A DNA stretch of 64,000 nucleotides from JAMLIA01 sp039810005 (GTDB lineage: Bacteria > Chloroflexota > Chloroflexia > Thermomicrobiales > CFX8). A model generated the notes under the pieces. It saw only the letters and a list, made by a program, of their open reading frames with translations. It ran no database searches and was not told the DNA's origin. The DNA lies in assembly GCA_039810005.1 (NCBI GenBank), contig JBDHWD010000001.1, positions 1-64,000 on the forward strand. The letters are read 5' to 3'. The position numbers were made by a program, and so were the translations under genes. This document shows, one piece after another, positions 50,972 to 59,637 of the stretch (the first letter of the stretch is position 1; each line of letters begins with the position of its first letter).

Positions 50972-52435
50972 GTGGAGGAAGAAAACACGACGCGAAGCCG
51001 CGGCTTCGTTGAGGAGCTGATCGATCAGGAAGATGACTTCGACCGCTGGTACGTCGATGTCGTGAAGCGTGCCGAGCTGGCAGATGATGCGCCAGTGCGA
51101 GGCTGCAAGGTCGTTCGGCCCTACGGCTATGCGTTGTGGGAGAACTTCCAGGCGTCGCTTGACAGCCGATTCAAGGCGACTGGCGTACAGAACGCGTACT
51201 TTCCGATGCTGATCCCGCAACATATGATGGAACGCGAGGCCGAGCACGTCGAAGGCTTCGCACCAGAAGTCGCCTGGGTGACGCGCGGCGGCAAAAGCGA
51301 TCTGGAAGAGCCGCTTGCGATCCGCCCAACTTCCGAGGCAATCATATGCTCCAAATTGGGCGAGTGGGTGCAGTCGTACCGCGACCTGCCGATCATCGTG
51401 AACCAGTGGTGCTCTGTCTTGCGCTGGGAGAATCGGCCGCGCGCATTCCTGCGAACGAGCGAGTTCCTCTGGCAGGAGGGTCATACGGCCCACGCAACGG
51501 CGGAAGAGGCGGATCAGCGCGCGAGGATGATGCTCGACATCTATCGAGACTTCCTGGAGAACGAGCTGGCGATTCCGGTCATCCCGGGCGTGAAAAGCGA
51601 GACAGAGAAGTTCGCAGGCGCGGTCCGCACATATACCGTCGAGGCGATGATGGGCGGGAAGTTCTGGGCGCTACAGTCTGGCACCTCGCACTATCTTGGC
51701 GAGAACTTCTCGAAGGCGTTCGGCATCGACTTCCTTGACAAGGACGGCGAGCGGAAGTTCGCTCACGGCACGAGCTGGGGGCTGAGCCAACGGACAATCG
51801 GTGCGGTCGTCATGGTGCATGGCGACGATGCGGGCCTCAAGCTGCCGCCACGCGTCGCGCCGATCCAGGCCGTCATTATCCCGATCTGGCGGAAAGATGC
51901 GGAGCGCGACGGCGTCGAAGACCACGTTTCACGCGTCATCAATGCACTCGGTGACGTACGCACCTTCGTTGACCGACGGGACGACAAGACACCCGGCTGG
52001 AAGTTCAACGAGTGGGAACTCCGCGGCGTACCGCTGCGCATCGAGGTCGGGCCGCGCGACGTCCAGAGTGGAAACGCCGTCGTCGTGCGGCGCGACACGC
52101 GTGAGAAGCAGGTCGTGGCTATCGATCAGCTGGAGCAGGTCGTAGCCGATCTGCTCGTGGAGATTCAGGCCAGTCTGTACACGACAGCGCTCGAACGCCA
52201 GAAAGCGCATACCGTGCCGGTAACGTCGCTCGGTGAGCTATATGACAGAGCGGCTTCGAACGCCGGGTTCTCGGTTGCGTCGTGGTGTGGGGACGAAGCG
52301 TGTGAGGCGACGGTGAAGGATGCGTCGAAGGCGACGATCCGTTGCCTGCCGTTCGACCAGCCGAACGAGCATGGGCCGTGCATCGTCTGCGGCAAGCCTG
52401 GCGTCACTGAAGCGATCTTCGCCCGCGCCTACTAG
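50972..52435 (+). CDS. proS: Prolyl-tRNA synthetase, eukaryote/archaea-like type
   Basis: Charges tRNA-Pro. The 487-residue enzyme is the shorter ProRS type without the editing domain: VVRPYGYALWENFQ (motif 1 region), LAIRPTSEAIICSKLGEW, CSVLRWENRPRAFLRTSEFLWQEGHTAHAT (motif 2, at about 145-175), FAHGTSWGLSQRTIGAVVMVHGDDAGL (motif 3, at about 265-290). A C-terminal zinc domain has Cys in WCGDEACEATV and CIVCGKPG. Such ProRS occurs in archaea, eukaryotes, Thermus and Chloroflexota. GTG start with GAGG 5 nt upstream. It converges on xseB with 7 nt between. Confidence 0.96.
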   Translation: MEEENTTRSRGFVEELIDQEDDFDRWYVDVVKRAELADDAPVRGCKVVRPYGYALWENFQASLDSRFKATGVQNAYFPMLIPQHMMEREAEHVEGFAPEVAWVTRGGKSDLEEPLAIRPTSEAIICSKLGEWVQSYRDLPIIVNQWCSVLRWENRPRAFLRTSEFLWQEGHTAHATAEEADQRARMMLDIYRDFLENELAIPVIPGVKSETEKFAGAVRTYTVEAMMGGKFWALQSGTSHYLGENFSKAFGIDFLDKDGERKFAHGTSWGLSQRTIGAVVMVHGDDAGLKLPPRVAPIQAVIIPIWRKDAERDGVEDHVSRVINALGDVRTFVDRRDDKTPGWKFNEWELRGVPLRIEVGPRDVQSGNAVVVRRDTREKQVVAIDQLEQVVADLLVEIQASLYTTALERQKAHTVPVTSLGELYDRAASNAGFSVASWCGDEACEATVKDASKATIRCLPFDQPNEHGPCIVCGKPGVTEAIFARAY

Positions 52436-52442
52436 TTGACGA

Positions 52443-52763
52443 TTACTCTTCGTCGTCTAGCAAATCCGCGAGATCCTCGTCGTCGCCCAGCAGTAGCTGG
52501 GCGACGCGCGCTTCGCTGTACTGATAGCGCATGACCTCTTCGCGGAGCCGGCGCGACGAATCGTCGATCGTACGGACGCGGAGCTCGGCCGCGTCCAGCA
52601 TGGCATTGCAGCTGTTGGCGAGCTCGACCGCCTCTTCGTAGGCATCGATCGTTTCGGCGAGAGACAGGTCATCGTCCTCAAGCCGCTTGACTGCCTTTTG
52701 CAGCTGCTCCAGCCGCGCTTCAAACTGCCGCAGTGGAGGCGTGTCGTTGTCATAGCCGCTCAT
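52443..52763 (-). CDS. xseB: Exodeoxyribonuclease VII small subunit
   Basis: Helical subunit of exonuclease VII, 106 residues. FEARLEQLQKAVKRLEDDDLSLAETIDAYEEAVELA is the hallmark helical hairpin, here extended by an acidic tail (GDDEDLADLLDDEE). The ATG overlaps the xseA stop as ATGA. Confidence 0.93.
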   Translation of the reverse strand: MSGYDNDTPPLRQFEARLEQLQKAVKRLEDDDLSLAETIDAYEEAVELANSCNAMLDAAELRVRTIDDSSRRLREEVMRYQYSEARVAQLLLGDDEDLADLLDDEE

Positions 52764-53965
52764 TGTCGCTCCTGTCGCACGGTTGCCCTGACTGCGCCGT
52801 CAGCAAATTCAATATTGAGATCGCCGGTAGTAGCAGCTGCCGTAGCCGTCCGAATCCGGCGGGTGCCGTTCGGCGTCGCTGCCGATACAAGCGCATAACC
52901 GCGCCGCAGAATGGCGCGCGGATCGAGCAATGCCGATGACGCCGCCAACGCCTCTACGTCGCGGCGGCGATCCTTCACGCGTCGCGGCACTTGCGCGACT
53001 GCCGACCGCTGCGCCTCATCGACAGCCTGCCTCGCGGAGTCGAGCGCTCGACCCGGGTGGCGATGTCGTGTCGAGGCGAGTGCGTCCTTGAGACGCTGCC
53101 GCTCCGCCTGCAATGCCGATAGGGCACACGCCTGGGCGCGAGTCACCGCGAATCCCAGTTGCGCGACGATCTCGTCGCGGTCCGGCACGCATAATTCGGC
53201 AGCGGCGCTGGGAGTAGGGGCGCGGACATCGGCGACGAGATCAGCGATGCAAGTGTCGGTCTCGTGACCAACGGCGCTGACGATCGGGGTGCGCGCCGCG
53301 TAGATCGCCCGCCCTAGCCCTTCGTCGTTGAACGCCGCCAGGTCTTCGGCCGAGCCGCCACCACGTCCGATGATGATGACGTCGCAGCCGCCGAATATAT
53401 CGAGCTTGCGGAGTGCAAGGGCAAGATCTTGCGCTGCATCCGGCCCCTGCACGGCGCTCGGCGCGAGGATCAGCTCAGTCAGGGGAAATCGACGCGCGAC
53501 AACATTCTGGATGTCGTGCCAGACAGCACCTTGCGCGGACGTGACAACGCCAATCGTTGCCGGCATCTCCGGTAGGGGCCGCTTTCGCTCTGCGGCGAAC
53601 AGCCCTTCCAGCTCGAGCCGCCGCCGCACCTCCTCGAATTGCAACTGCAGGACGCCGATCCCAACGGGCGCAACATTGTCGACCATGACCTGGTATTGCC
53701 CGCGTTGCTCGTAGAGCGTGATGCGCCCGTGCACCAGCACCTCTTCGCCATTGCGCGGAATGGCCAGCAGGCCCATCTGTTTGCCTCGGAAGAGGACGCA
53801 ACTGATCTGGATGTTGTCGCCAACGAGCGAAAAGTAGATATGCCCCGCCGCAGAGCGTGAGAAGTTCGTTACTTCGCCACGGACCCAGATGTCAGACAGA
53901 ACCGGATCGTATTCGATCAGCTCCTTCAGATAGGCGGTGATCTCCAGGACACTCAGGACACGCAT
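52760..53965 (-). CDS. xseA: Exodeoxyribonuclease VII large subunit
   Basis: Catalytic subunit of the single-strand exonuclease VII, 401 residues. An N-terminal OB fold (LEITAYLKELIEYDPVLSDIWVRGEVTNFSRSAAGHIYFSL region at 6-46) precedes the catalytic domain with IGVVTSAQGAVWHDIQNV, VIIIGRGGGSAEDLAAFNDE and ISAVGHETD-like VSAVGHETDTCIADLVADVRAPTPSAAAE (given as separate blocks), then coiled coil. Downstream partner xseB overlaps by 4 nt. Start chosen at MRVLSVLEI, 10 nt after accB. Confidence 0.95.
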   Translation of the reverse strand: MRVLSVLEITAYLKELIEYDPVLSDIWVRGEVTNFSRSAAGHIYFSLVGDNIQISCVLFRGKQMGLLAIPRNGEEVLVHGRITLYEQRGQYQVMVDNVAPVGIGVLQLQFEEVRRRLELEGLFAAERKRPLPEMPATIGVVTSAQGAVWHDIQNVVARRFPLTELILAPSAVQGPDAAQDLALALRKLDIFGGCDVIIIGRGGGSAEDLAAFNDEGLGRAIYAARTPIVSAVGHETDTCIADLVADVRAPTPSAAAELCVPDRDEIVAQLGFAVTRAQACALSALQAERQRLKDALASTRHRHPGRALDSARQAVDEAQRSAVAQVPRRVKDRRRDVEALAASSALLDPRAILRRGYALVSAATPNGTRRIRTATAAATTGDLNIEFADGAVRATVRQERQ

Positions 53966-53975
53966 GCCGTTCGTC

Positions 53976-54479
53976 CTATTGGTCGTCGGGCTTGAGCACC
54001 ACGAGTGGGCTGCCGTATTCGACCGCCTGCGCATTGCCGGCGATGACTTCGACGATCGTGCCGGCTCGGTCGGCGGCGATCTCATTCATGATCTTCATCG
54101 CCTCAATGATGCCAATCGTCTGGCCCTCTTCGACACGATCGCCAATCTGGACGAACGCGGGCTCATTCGGCGCAGGAGCTACGTAGAACGTGCCGATCAT
54201 CGGGGCGCTGACGACGTGAATAGCCTCATCTTCGATGGCAGGTGACGGAGCGGCGAACTGCGCTCCAGACGCATCACTCGATCCATTGCCAGTGAAGGAA
54301 GGCTGGACCGTTTCCGTCTTCGAACGCAGACTGACACTGAGTTGCCCATACGCCATGTCAAGGCTCTCGATGCCGCCGGAACGCATCATCGTGATGAGCG
54401 AGCGAATGAAGTCCGAGAGCTCCTCCGAGCTGAGATTCTGGATCGCCAGGTCGCGTTGCACTGCACTGTCGTCGGCCAC
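53976..54479 (-). CDS. accB: Biotin carboxyl carrier protein of acetyl-CoA carboxylase
   Basis: Carries the carboxybiotin for malonyl-CoA synthesis. The 167-residue protein has an N-terminal helical part that contacts biotin carboxylase (EELSDFIRSLITMMRSGGIESLDM), a Ser/Pro/Ala linker and the biotinyl domain with EAMKIMNEI (biotinylated Lys). I chose the GTG at 54479, which has AGGAG 7 nt upstream; the ATG at 54485 is only 1 nt from that site. accC, usually next to accB, is missing here. Confidence 0.94.
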   Translation of the reverse strand: MADDSAVQRDLAIQNLSSEELSDFIRSLITMMRSGGIESLDMAYGQLSVSLRSKTETVQPSFTGNGSSDASGAQFAAPSPAIEDEAIHVVSAPMIGTFYVAPAPNEPAFVQIGDRVEEGQTIGIIEAMKIMNEIAADRAGTIVEVIAGNAQAVEYGSPLVVLKPDDQ

Positions 54480-54489
54480 CGTCATGCTC

Positions 54490-55050
54490 CTATGAGACGC
54501 GCTCAAGGTACTCGCCACTGCGCGTGTCGATCTTCAGCGTGTCACCTTCGTTGATGAACAACGGGACGTTGACAACGACACCCGTTTCGAGGGTGGCCGG
54601 CTTGTTACCGCCGGTGGCAGTGTCGCCGCGGAAACCGGGGTCGGTCTGCGTCACCACGAGCTCGACGGTGATCGGCAGCTCGATATCAATCGGCTCCCCC
54701 TGATAGGTCAGAAGATCGATCGTCTCCTGCTCCTTCAGGTACTTCAGAGCGTCGCCGAGCGTCTCCTGCGACAGCGGAATCTGCTCAAATGTGTCCAGGT
54801 CCATGAAGATGTAATTTTCGTCCTCTGGATAGAGAAACTGGACGCGCTGACGCTCGAGCCGGACCAGCGGGAATCGGCTGCCGGCCTGGAACGTCTGGCT
54901 GGTTGTCGAGCCAGTTCGCAAATTGCGCATGGTGAGCCGCACGAAGGCGCTGCCACGTCCCTGCTTGACGTGCTGATATTCGACGATGCGTTGCAGGGCA
55001 CCGTCGTGCTCAATAATCAAACCCTTGCGCAGATCACCGGTGTCGATCAT
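54490..55050 (-). CDS. efp: Elongation factor P with Arg at the loop tip
   Basis: Helps the ribosome make consecutive proline bonds. The 186-residue protein has the three beta-barrel domains: KOW-like N-terminal domain (VEYQHVKQGRGSAFVRLTMRNL), OB domain with YPEDENYIFMD, and C-terminal domain with VTQTDPGFRGDTATGGNKPATLETG (family signature). The loop-tip residue is Arg32 (KQGRGS), where E. coli has Lys34 and B. subtilis Lys32. No modification gene is adjacent. GGAG lies 10 nt before the ATG at 55050. Confidence 0.95.
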   Translation of the reverse strand: MIDTGDLRKGLIIEHDGALQRIVEYQHVKQGRGSAFVRLTMRNLRTGSTTSQTFQAGSRFPLVRLERQRVQFLYPEDENYIFMDLDTFEQIPLSQETLGDALKYLKEQETIDLLTYQGEPIDIELPITVELVVTQTDPGFRGDTATGGNKPATLETGVVVNVPLFINEGDTLKIDTRSGEYLERVS

Positions 55051-55076
55051 CGTGGTCGTTCTCCTCAACGCTTCTG

Positions 55077-56180
55077 TCAGATTGACATCTTACTTGCAGA
55101 TGTCAGGACTTCGATGCCGTCTTCCGTAATCAGAACGACGTCCTCGACGCGGACACCGCCCCATTCAGGAAGGTAAATGCCGGGCTCGACGGTAATGACG
55201 TTGCCGGCTCGCAGGACATCAGTTGACGCCGTGCTCGCAGATGGCGCTTCGTGAACCCGCACACCGACACCATGCCCGAGGCTGTGGCTGAACTCACGAC
55301 CGTAGCCACGCTCGGCGATGTAGGAGCGCGCCACCGCGTCCATTTCGCGGCCTGTCATGCCCGGTTGCACGCGCTCCAGGACCTCTTCGACCGCTTGAGC
55401 GACAATCGGGTAGATCTCGCGAAGCTTCTCGTCCGGCTCTCCCACCCAGACAGTGCGGGTGAGGTCAGCGCAATAGCCTTTATAGCGCGCGCCCATGTCA
55501 ATGACGATCGGCTCGCCTTCGCGAATGACGCGCTCGCCCGGCTCGTGGTGCGGTCTGGCAGCGTGGGTCCCGGCTGCGACGATCGTCGGGAATGACGGCC
55601 CTTCCGCGCCGAGCTCGACAAATGCGACGTGGATCTTCCAGGCGATCTCGTGCTCAGTCTGACCGGCCTCGATTGTCGGCGCAACACGGTCGAACGCTGC
55701 ATTCGTGATCTCGAACGCTTTGCGAAGCAGCTCTATCTCGCTGTCCGTCTTGACGGCGCGAAACTCTTCGACCAGCCCATCAACCGGCACCCACTCAGCC
55801 GCGTAGCCTTCGGAATCCAGCCGCTCCCTGATGCTCCGCAGCACGCCGTCGAACATGGCCTGCGATTCGTAGCCGATGCGATGCGCGCCGGCCTCCACGA
55901 TGACAGCGGCATCAGCCGAGCCCCAGCCACTCTCGCGCTGAACAACGCGCACGTGCGGTGCTTGTGCTTCAGCCTGAGTGACATTGACCGACCCTGTGAC
56001 GAGCACAGCGCTATCGGCGGTGATCAACAGGTGACCCGACGATTCGTTCGGGGCGATGTCTTCGCCCGTGAAACCAGTCAGATACAGTCGATTCGACGGA
56101 TGCGTGATCAGCACTGCGTCGAGGCCGCGCTCTGCCAGCGCCTGTCGAACCTGGTCAACTCGCTGCACAGTTTCAGTCAC
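55077..56180 (-). CDS. M24 family Xaa-Pro aminopeptidase
   Basis: Pita-bread dimetal peptidase, 367 residues, of the PepP/PapA kind (B. subtilis yqhT in the same gene order). An N-terminal creatinase-like domain (about 5-130: LAERGLDAVLITHPSNRLYLTGFTG) is followed by the catalytic domain with metal ligands in IDMGARYKGYCADLTRTVW (two Asp), HSLGHGVGVRVHE (His), VEPGIYLP (Glu) and GGVRVEDVVLIT (Glu). The GTG start has AAGG 6 nt upstream and overlaps aroQ by 8 nt. Confidence 0.93.
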   Translation of the reverse strand: MTETVQRVDQVRQALAERGLDAVLITHPSNRLYLTGFTGEDIAPNESSGHLLITADSAVLVTGSVNVTQAEAQAPHVRVVQRESGWGSADAAVIVEAGAHRIGYESQAMFDGVLRSIRERLDSEGYAAEWVPVDGLVEEFRAVKTDSEIELLRKAFEITNAAFDRVAPTIEAGQTEHEIAWKIHVAFVELGAEGPSFPTIVAAGTHAARPHHEPGERVIREGEPIVIDMGARYKGYCADLTRTVWVGEPDEKLREIYPIVAQAVEEVLERVQPGMTGREMDAVARSYIAERGYGREFSHSLGHGVGVRVHEAPSASTASTDVLRAGNVITVEPGIYLPEWGGVRVEDVVLITEDGIEVLTSASKMSI

Positions 56181-56652
56181 CGTTAGCCTTCCCGTCCTGC
56201 CTGATGGTATCCAGCAAGTAGTGGAGCGCCATCTCGTAGCCGGTCGCTCCGAACCCGGTGAGCGTCCCTCGCGCGACTGCTGCGATGACAGAGTGGTGTC
56301 GGAACGGCTCACGAGCGGCGACATTCGACAGATGGATCTCAATCGCCGGGGAAGGAACGGCAGCAATTGCGTCGCGCAACGCAATGCTGTAATGCGTTAG
56401 CGCGCCCGGATTTATGATGATACCAGCGGCAATCCAGCCATAGCGATGAATCTGATCGACAAGAGCGCCTTCGTAATTTGACTGGGTGATCGAAAGCTCG
56501 ACGCCATGCTCGGCGGCGATGTGTGACAGGCGCTGGTCGATTTCATCGAGCGTGGTCGCGCCGTAGATGTCAGGCTCGCGGCGCCCGAGGAGGTTGAGAT
56601 TCGGTCCGTGGAGGACAAGAATCAGCGGCTGCCTTCTGGTCGATTCGCTCAC
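56173..56652 (-). CDS. aroQ: 3-dehydroquinate dehydratase, type II
   Basis: Third step of the shikimate pathway. The 159-residue protein has LVLHGPNLNLLGRREPDIYG (active-site Tyr and Arg loop), TQSNYEGALVDQIH, INPGALTHYSIALRDAI and EIHLSNVAAREPFRHHSVIA. The GTG start overlaps the stop of the GH18 gene as GTGA and has GAGG 9 nt upstream; the ATG at 56661 has that site touching it. Other shikimate genes (aroC, aroA) are 42 kb away. Confidence 0.96.
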   Translation of the reverse strand: MSESTRRQPLILVLHGPNLNLLGRREPDIYGATTLDEIDQRLSHIAAEHGVELSITQSNYEGALVDQIHRYGWIAAGIIINPGALTHYSIALRDAIAAVPSPAIEIHLSNVAAREPFRHHSVIAAVARGTLTGFGATGYEMALHYLLDTIRQDGKANGD

Positions 56653-58298
56653 CGTACCCATCCTCGTTCGCGCAACATCTCATTGCCCAATAGCCCCAGC
56701 AGAACCTCTGCATCAGTCCCGGCGTATTCGGGGTGATACTCGAATCGAGCGCGCTCAAAATATTGAACGAGATAGGTCTTGCCGTCCTCGGCGTTGCGCT
56801 CGCGTACCGGCTCACTGATCGGATAGCCGTATGACATCAGGCCGCCGTGACTATTCCAGTACTGCTGAAATTCTGCTCCCATATTGTGTCCGGTCTGTGG
56901 AAAGTAGGTGAGGCCAGGTTTCGGTGTTGACGACGAAGCCCACGGATCGATGCCGCGCTTGGCAAGCGCCCAGCGGCCCATGTGACCGAGCAGTACCTCG
57001 AACTCTGTGCCGGCGAACTCAGGATGGTATTCAAACCGGGCGCGCTCGAAGTACTGGACGGTGTAGCTCTTACCCACGAGCGGGTCGTACTCGGTGAACT
57101 CCTCGGTCTTCGGATAGCCAAAGCGCGCGAGCCCGCCATTCTGCTGCCAGTAGGTCAGAAACCCGTAGGCGAGGCTGTGGCCCGTTTCGGGAAAGTACAG
57201 ACGATCTGCCGTGCTGTTGAAGGCTGGGACGCGCGCAGCGGGCGTCGCAAGACTATTGACGACGTACCAGCTCGACGGGTCCTCGTGCCCCAGTCGCCAG
57301 GTTGCGTAACCGGCGATGTTGCGGTCGAGAACGAGCGAGATCTTCTCCTCGAAGCTGGCCGCGTTCTCGTACCAGACAGTGTGCTGGTCGCCGGCATCGT
57401 CCGTGTATCGGATCCAGGGTGAGCCTTCGTCGTTATCGTAGCCGCTCTCAGCGCCTTCACGGGACGCCAGCGCCGCTGCCTTCGCAAACGTCACCGATGT
57501 CGCGGGCGGTCCCTTGGTGGTGTTCCAGTCGTATCCGTAATAGGGGATACCCAGGAGAATGCGATTGTCGGGCATCTGCTTGCGCGCGTAGGTCAGGACA
57601 TCACGCACCCACCAGATCGGCGCGACTGGCGCGGGATCAGGGCGACCGGCGTAGCCCCAGTCGTAGGCCATGATGGCGACATAATCGTTGACTGCGGCAA
57701 GCGCCTTGTAGTCATACACGCCGCCCCATGTGGACGGAGCGTCGCTTGTTCGGGCAATGACGGCCTGACTGACCAGCCAGCCGCGCGGCTTGAACGAGAG
57801 ATTCAGCCGTCGCATGAAGTCGGTCAGGGCCTCGCGGTCGGCCTGGTTCAGTCCTTCAAAGTCGATGTGGATGCCGTCATAGCCATTCGTCGCGACAACC
57901 TCGACCAGCTTGGCGACGATGGCGTCACGCTCTTCAGCAGTGTCGATCTGCTTCGTGAACTCATCCCAGCGCGCTTCATTCTGAATCAGGGGGACGATCT
58001 TCTTGCCGCGCGATTTGACGAACGCAGTGACATCCGGCTGGACGAATGACTTGATCGAGCCGTTCGGTGTCAAATGATAGAAGTAGGGCGAGACGACATC
58101 GATCTGCTCGATATTCTGTTCAAGTGATGTTCGAGAGGTCGGATCGTTGCCGACGTAATAGGCCCACTTCACAATGTCGCGAGCGTGGGCGACATCACTA
58201 TCACGCCACAGGGGCAGCAGGCTGACCCCCAGCGCGACGAGGACAAGGCAGGCGACTCCCGCAACTGCACGCTCGCGATTTCGTTGTCGTCGTTTCAT
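56649..58298 (-). CDS. Secreted GH18-family glycosidase with tandem C-terminal repeats
   Basis: A 549-residue exported protein. A basic n-region and TM helix (about 10-30) act as signal or anchor. Residues 42-370 form a GH18 barrel with DGIHIDFEG (141-149) carrying the catalytic Glu148, IAMAYDW-like VAIMAYDWGY and ILLGIPYYGYDWN, close to SleL/YaaH-type spore-cortex enzymes. Two repeats of about 82 residues follow. The substrate may be peptidoglycan or chitin-like glycans. The ATG overlaps the stop of the upstream gene as ATGA; aroQ overlaps its end. Confidence 0.9.
   Translation of the reverse strand: MKRRQRNRERAVAGVACLVLVALGVSLLPLWRDSDVAHARDIVKWAYYVGNDPTSRTSLEQNIEQIDVVSPYFYHLTPNGSIKSFVQPDVTAFVKSRGKKIVPLIQNEARWDEFTKQIDTAEERDAIVAKLVEVVATNGYDGIHIDFEGLNQADREALTDFMRRLNLSFKPRGWLVSQAVIARTSDAPSTWGGVYDYKALAAVNDYVAIMAYDWGYAGRPDPAPVAPIWWVRDVLTYARKQMPDNRILLGIPYYGYDWNTTKGPPATSVTFAKAAALASREGAESGYDNDEGSPWIRYTDDAGDQHTVWYENAASFEEKISLVLDRNIAGYATWRLGHEDPSSWYVVNSLATPAARVPAFNSTADRLYFPETGHSLAYGFLTYWQQNGGLARFGYPKTEEFTEYDPLVGKSYTVQYFERARFEYHPEFAGTEFEVLLGHMGRWALAKRGIDPWASSSTPKPGLTYFPQTGHNMGAEFQQYWNSHGGLMSYGYPISEPVRERNAEDGKTYLVQYFERARFEYHPEYAGTDAEVLLGLLGNEMLRERGWVR
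56661..56906 (-). repeat. YFPxTGH repeat, copy 2
   Basis: Second 82-residue repeat at the end of the GH18 protein, starting YFPQTGHNMG and containing VQYFERARFEYHPE. By hand alignment 46 of 82 positions match copy 1. The motif is common in exported proteins of Thermomicrobia and other Chloroflexota and may bind cell-wall material. Confidence 0.8.
56952..57197 (-). repeat. YFPxTGH repeat, copy 1
   Basis: First 82-residue repeat after the GH18 domain, starting YFPETGHSLA. It holds the exact 14-mer VQYFERARFEYHPE shared with copy 2 and ends before a 15-residue spacer (DPWASSSTPKPGLT). Confidence 0.8.
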
Positions 58299-59554
58299 CC
58301 GGCAGCCGAGGCCTCTCCTTGCACGGCAGACATATAGACCCAAACCGGGAAGGCGGATCCGTCGTCCGTGACCGCTGTGCCGCTAAAGACCATGATCGGT
58401 AGCAGGAACTCGCCCTCGCTGCCTGATCCGACTGAGTATGCGATACCAATGCTCTCGACAGTGAACGTCGCAGAGACTGTTCCGGCTCCGGACAGATCGC
58501 TCATGTCCGCTTCGATTGCTCCCTGGCCAGCGACGACCTGGTTCCATACCTCTGAAAGCGAACGCATGCCGTATTCTGAGCCGACATAATCAACGGGCCA
58601 CTGGATGTTCGCCTCGCGGACGACGCCTGCGCCAGTAACCGTAATCGAAGCGGACGGGAAGGCGGCCAACAACGGCGAGGGATTTGCTGGCTGGACGAAG
58701 ACGACGGCGATGTCTGCCTCGTCGTTGCGCCCGATGATCTGACCACTGCCGACGCCGGTGCTGACCAGCCCACTGGAAGCGAGCCAGCTCTCGGCCGATG
58801 CGATGAGCGTGCCGTCATCGGCAAGCGGTGCGGTTGCAGCCGACGAGTTGCTGTACTGAATCGACCGCGTGCGGACATATAGCGAACTCGATGAGCCTAC
58901 GACGCTGTAGGACGTGCTGCTATTTACCTTGACATCCCCATCAACACCGAGGTTCGCGGCCATGGTGGCGACATCGTCCGCCGTGTATTCGGGCCAGATG
59001 AACTTGTAAACCGTGCCGGTTGTCGGCGCACTCACGCTCGAACGATCCAGGACGTAATCAAGCGTCAGGCCGCGCGAGAGGCCGCCGCTCACGATCTGCG
59101 CCGGTGGTAGCGCGCCGAAATCGCCAATCAATGGCTCCGGAGTCGGTTCTTCGTCGACCGGCTCCTCGACAATCTCCTCCGTCGGCTCTTGGATGGTTCC
59201 CTCGGTCGGCTCGTCTTCCTCGACGACCGCTTCCTCAGTCGACGTTGGCGCGACGGCCGGGACCGTCACAGTCGGCGCTGCCGGCATCGTCACAGTCGGC
59301 TGGGTTCCGCCGAGCCCCTGCGTTGCCGTCGGAACATCCGGGCTCGCAGTGCTGCCAGCGACTTCGAGGAACGATGGGGTAGTCGCCGCATTGGACTGTG
59401 ACGGGTCGTCGTCACCGCGACCGGTGAGCAACATGACGCCGACAAATGCAAACGCGGCAATAAAGAAGGCGATCGCAATCAACGCGTTGCGTTGCGACGT
59501 GTCGCGGCCGCGATCGGGCGGTCGTCGCTCGTCGTACGTGCGGCGGTCTCGCAA
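58295..59554 (-). CDS. Membrane-anchored extracytoplasmic protein, function unknown
   Basis: A 419-residue protein with a basic N-terminus, one TM helix (about 24-44), then a low-complexity linker rich in T, P and E (about 50-145: TEEAVVEEDEPTEGTIQEPTEE) and an exposed beta-rich domain of about 270 residues. The domain has DGTLIASAESWLASSGLVS and AGVVREANIQWPVDYVGSEYGMRSLSEVWN, resembling two-repeat surface proteins, but I recognise no family. TTG start with AAAGGA 8 nt upstream. It is the first of eight packed genes ending with xseB and overlaps the GH18 gene by 4 nt, which suggests a role with that enzyme at the envelope. Confidence 0.75.
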   Translation of the reverse strand: MRDRRTYDERRPPDRGRDTSQRNALIAIAFFIAAFAFVGVMLLTGRGDDDPSQSNAATTPSFLEVAGSTASPDVPTATQGLGGTQPTVTMPAAPTVTVPAVAPTSTEEAVVEEDEPTEGTIQEPTEEIVEEPVDEEPTPEPLIGDFGALPPAQIVSGGLSRGLTLDYVLDRSSVSAPTTGTVYKFIWPEYTADDVATMAANLGVDGDVKVNSSTSYSVVGSSSSLYVRTRSIQYSNSSAATAPLADDGTLIASAESWLASSGLVSTGVGSGQIIGRNDEADIAVVFVQPANPSPLLAAFPSASITVTGAGVVREANIQWPVDYVGSEYGMRSLSEVWNQVVAGQGAIEADMSDLSGAGTVSATFTVESIGIAYSVGSGSEGEFLLPIMVFSGTAVTDDGSAFPVWVYMSAVQGEASAAG

Positions 59555-59637
59555 TCAGATTGTCCTTTCACCATCTGCCCAGGCGCATGCTCCCCATCGA
59601 TCAATGATGGAGTAGTGGCAGAACGCGATTCGGAAGC

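Noticed and set aside
54490..55050. Link between EF-P Arg32 and dTDP-rhamnose genes in the window
   Set aside because: It would need EarP, which is not seen and is known from proteobacteria; rfbB and the rfbC-like gene are over 38 kb away.
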